Source of the DNA: Lachnospiraceae bacterium
Lineage (GTDB): Bacteria; Bacillota; Clostridia; Lachnospirales; Lachnospiraceae
Reading direction: 5' to 3'
NCBI GenBank assembly: GCA_017463225.1
Contig: JAFTPO010000051.1
Location: 1-64,000, forward strand
DNA: 64,000 bases
This document shows positions 62,894 to 64,000 of this stretch, piece by piece. A program made the position numbers and the translations under genes. Numbering within the stretch: the first letter of the stretch is position 1; each line of letters opens with the position of its first letter. A model generated the notes under the pieces. It did no database searches, was not told the origin of the DNA, and was given only the letters and a program-made list of their open reading frames with translations.

Positions 62894-62957
62894 GTATATT
62901 TGGAGAAATTTGAATGAATTTTAATTGGGCGATTTTCATTGAAAGGGAGGTAGAACT

Positions 62958-64000
62958 GTGAGCTATTCAAAGCATGAGACAGTAAAAAAACAGAGAAAGC
63001 TGGTCTCAAAAACACAGAGAAATACAAGAAAGATACTGGTAAGCTTTTTTAAGGTTTTCCTAGTTCTGGTTGTGACAGTGGTTATAGCATGTGCGGGAGC
63101 GGGCTTTGGTATGATGAAGGGTGTGCTTGACAATGCACCGGATGTCAACGAGATAAGCATAGTGCCTAAGGGCTTTAAAACAACGCTTTACGATAAGGAT
63201 GGTAACGTAGAAAAGGAATTTTCTACCTACGGTTCTAACAGAGAATACGTGTATTATGAGGATATACCAGAGGATTTCATCAATGCAGTTGTAGCCATAG
63301 AGGATCAGAGATATTGGACTCATAATGGTATTGATGTTAAGGGTATTCTTAGAGCGGGAGTAAGAGGTATTGCCTCAGGAAGCTTCGACGAGGGTGCCAG
63401 TACCATAACTCAGCAGCTTATTAAAAACCATGTTTTCAACGTAGGTATGGACGAGAGAACATTCCTTGATAGTCTTGAGAGAAAGATTCAGGAGCAGTAC
63501 TTAGCTCTAGAGCTTGAGAAGATATATACTAAGGAGCAGATTATTGAGTATTATCTTAATACTATCTATCTGGGTAGAGGTGCTCATGGTATACAGGCCG
63601 CGTCTGAGTTATATTTTGGAAAGAGTATGGATCAGCTTACCATATCAGAGATTGCTGTTATAGCAGGTATAACTAAGAATCCTAGTCAGTTTGACCCGGT
63701 TATTTTCCCGGAGGAGAATGCAAAAAGACGTGTGGATGTACTAGATAAGATGCTTGAGTTAGAGTATATTACACAGGCTCAGTATGAAGTTGCTATGGCT
63801 GATGAGGTTTATGATCGTATTAAGATTGAGTATGACAATCAGCAGGCATCAGATACAGTTTACACATATTACGAGGATGCTATATATAATCAGCTAAGAA
63901 ATGACCTTATGGAGCTTTATGGCTGTACAGAGGATCAGGCAGCTATGATGATATATACAGAGGGTTACTCAATCTACTCAGTGCAGGACAAGGAAATTCA
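62958..64000 (+). CDS. Class A penicillin-binding protein (PBP1a-like), partial
   Basis: Bifunctional peptidoglycan glycosyltransferase/transpeptidase; the C-terminal part is outside the window. The first 347 residues show a basic cytoplasmic tail, one membrane helix at about 33-54, and the GT51 domain from about 75. The catalytic Glu is in AVVAIEDQRYWTHNGID near 115. Other motifs are GASTITQQLIKN near 148, RKIQEQYLALELEKIYTKEQIIEYY-type region near 175 and NTIYLGRGAHGIQAAS near 200. Translation starts at GTG 62958, 8 bases after GGGAGG. The transpeptidase SxxK motif is not reached. Confidence 0.93.
   Translation, partial: MSYSKHETVKKQRKLVSKTQRNTRKILVSFFKVFLVLVVTVVIACAGAGFGMMKGVLDNAPDVNEISIVPKGFKTTLYDKDGNVEKEFSTYGSNREYVYYEDIPEDFINAVVAIEDQRYWTHNGIDVKGILRAGVRGIASGSFDEGASTITQQLIKNHVFNVGMDERTFLDSLERKIQEQYLALELEKIYTKEQIIEYYLNTIYLGRGAHGIQAASELYFGKSMDQLTISEIAVIAGITKNPSQFDPVIFPEENAKRRVDVLDKMLELEYITQAQYEVAMADEVYDRIKIEYDNQQASDTVYTYYEDAIYNQLRNDLMELYGCTEDQAAMMIYTEGYSIYSVQDKEI

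Noticed and set aside
1-64000. Insertion sequences, prophage, CRISPR arrays, rRNA genes or replication origin
   Set aside because: No transposase, integrase, phage structural or Cas-like protein, regular spacer-repeat array or rRNA sequence was seen.

Overview
The window reads as a chromosomal segment of a low-GC, Gram-positive anaerobe of the Clostridia, most likely family Lachnospiraceae (Butyrivibrio/Pseudobutyrivibrio/Roseburia-like). This is inferred from strong AGGAGG ribosome sites, TTGACA/TATAAT promoters, a T-box leader, the AddAB nuclease instead of RecBCD, a spoIIA-sigF operon, DUF1836, YerC and FapA-type genes, and GHKL/LytTR regulators. No insertion sequence, prophage, CRISPR array or plasmid-type gene was seen. 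The DNA looks like ordinary core chromosome with several clade-specific regulatory islands.

Layout. 1-3.7 kb: truncated biotin ligase with a small membrane protein, then isocitrate dehydrogenase facing citrate synthase, with a shared bidirectional terminator. 3.9-10 kb: a coiled-coil protein, an ABC-2 exporter (ATPase plus two permeases) and a LiaS/NarL-type kinase-regulator pair. 10-13.4 kb: an ECF sigma factor, a membrane anti-sigma factor and a VWA lipoprotein, with the same bipartite promoter-like motif before the sigma gene and before the lipoprotein gene. A nested-hairpin RNA-like element follows. 13.6-18.8 kb: intracellular alpha-amylase, YerC, an EF-hand-like protein behind a sigma-28-type promoter, DUF1836 and a CNNM/CorC protein. 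18.9-20.3 kb: infC-rpmI-rplT with an attenuator leader and an AUU-started infC.

20.4-24.4 kb holds the most unusual locus: a LytTR response regulator, two polytopic AgrC-like proteins that appear to have lost the histidine and ATP-site residues, and one short GHKL kinase that keeps them. A tRNA-Leu(AAG) and a hybrid kinase follow. 26.9-30.6 kb is a phosphate-uptake block (PiT, DUF47/PhoU-like, Na/Pi cotransporter) behind promoters with 11-bp phased repeats. 30.7-40.4 kb: O-antigen-ligase-like protein, CDF cation exporter, T-box-controlled tyrS, an unknown membrane protein, a D-lactate-dehydrogenase-like enzyme, topoisomerase III and a left-handed beta-helix protein.

41-52 kb: FapA with nine N-terminal repeats, an HD-GYP regulator and addBA. 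52-56.7 kb: queF, folC, a 59-residue gene, a zinc-ribbon/TPR protein and spoIIAA-spoIIAB-sigF, the forespore sigma-F switch. 56.7-59 kb: a TetR regulator behind an operator-like repeat array, with a flavodoxin-like protein and a zinc-phospholipase-C-like protein. 59-61 kb: a soluble chemoreceptor and a FIST sensor protein. 61.3-64 kb: an ABC-F ATPase and the start of a class A penicillin-binding protein cut by the window end. All functions are assigned by reading motifs; no database search was possible.
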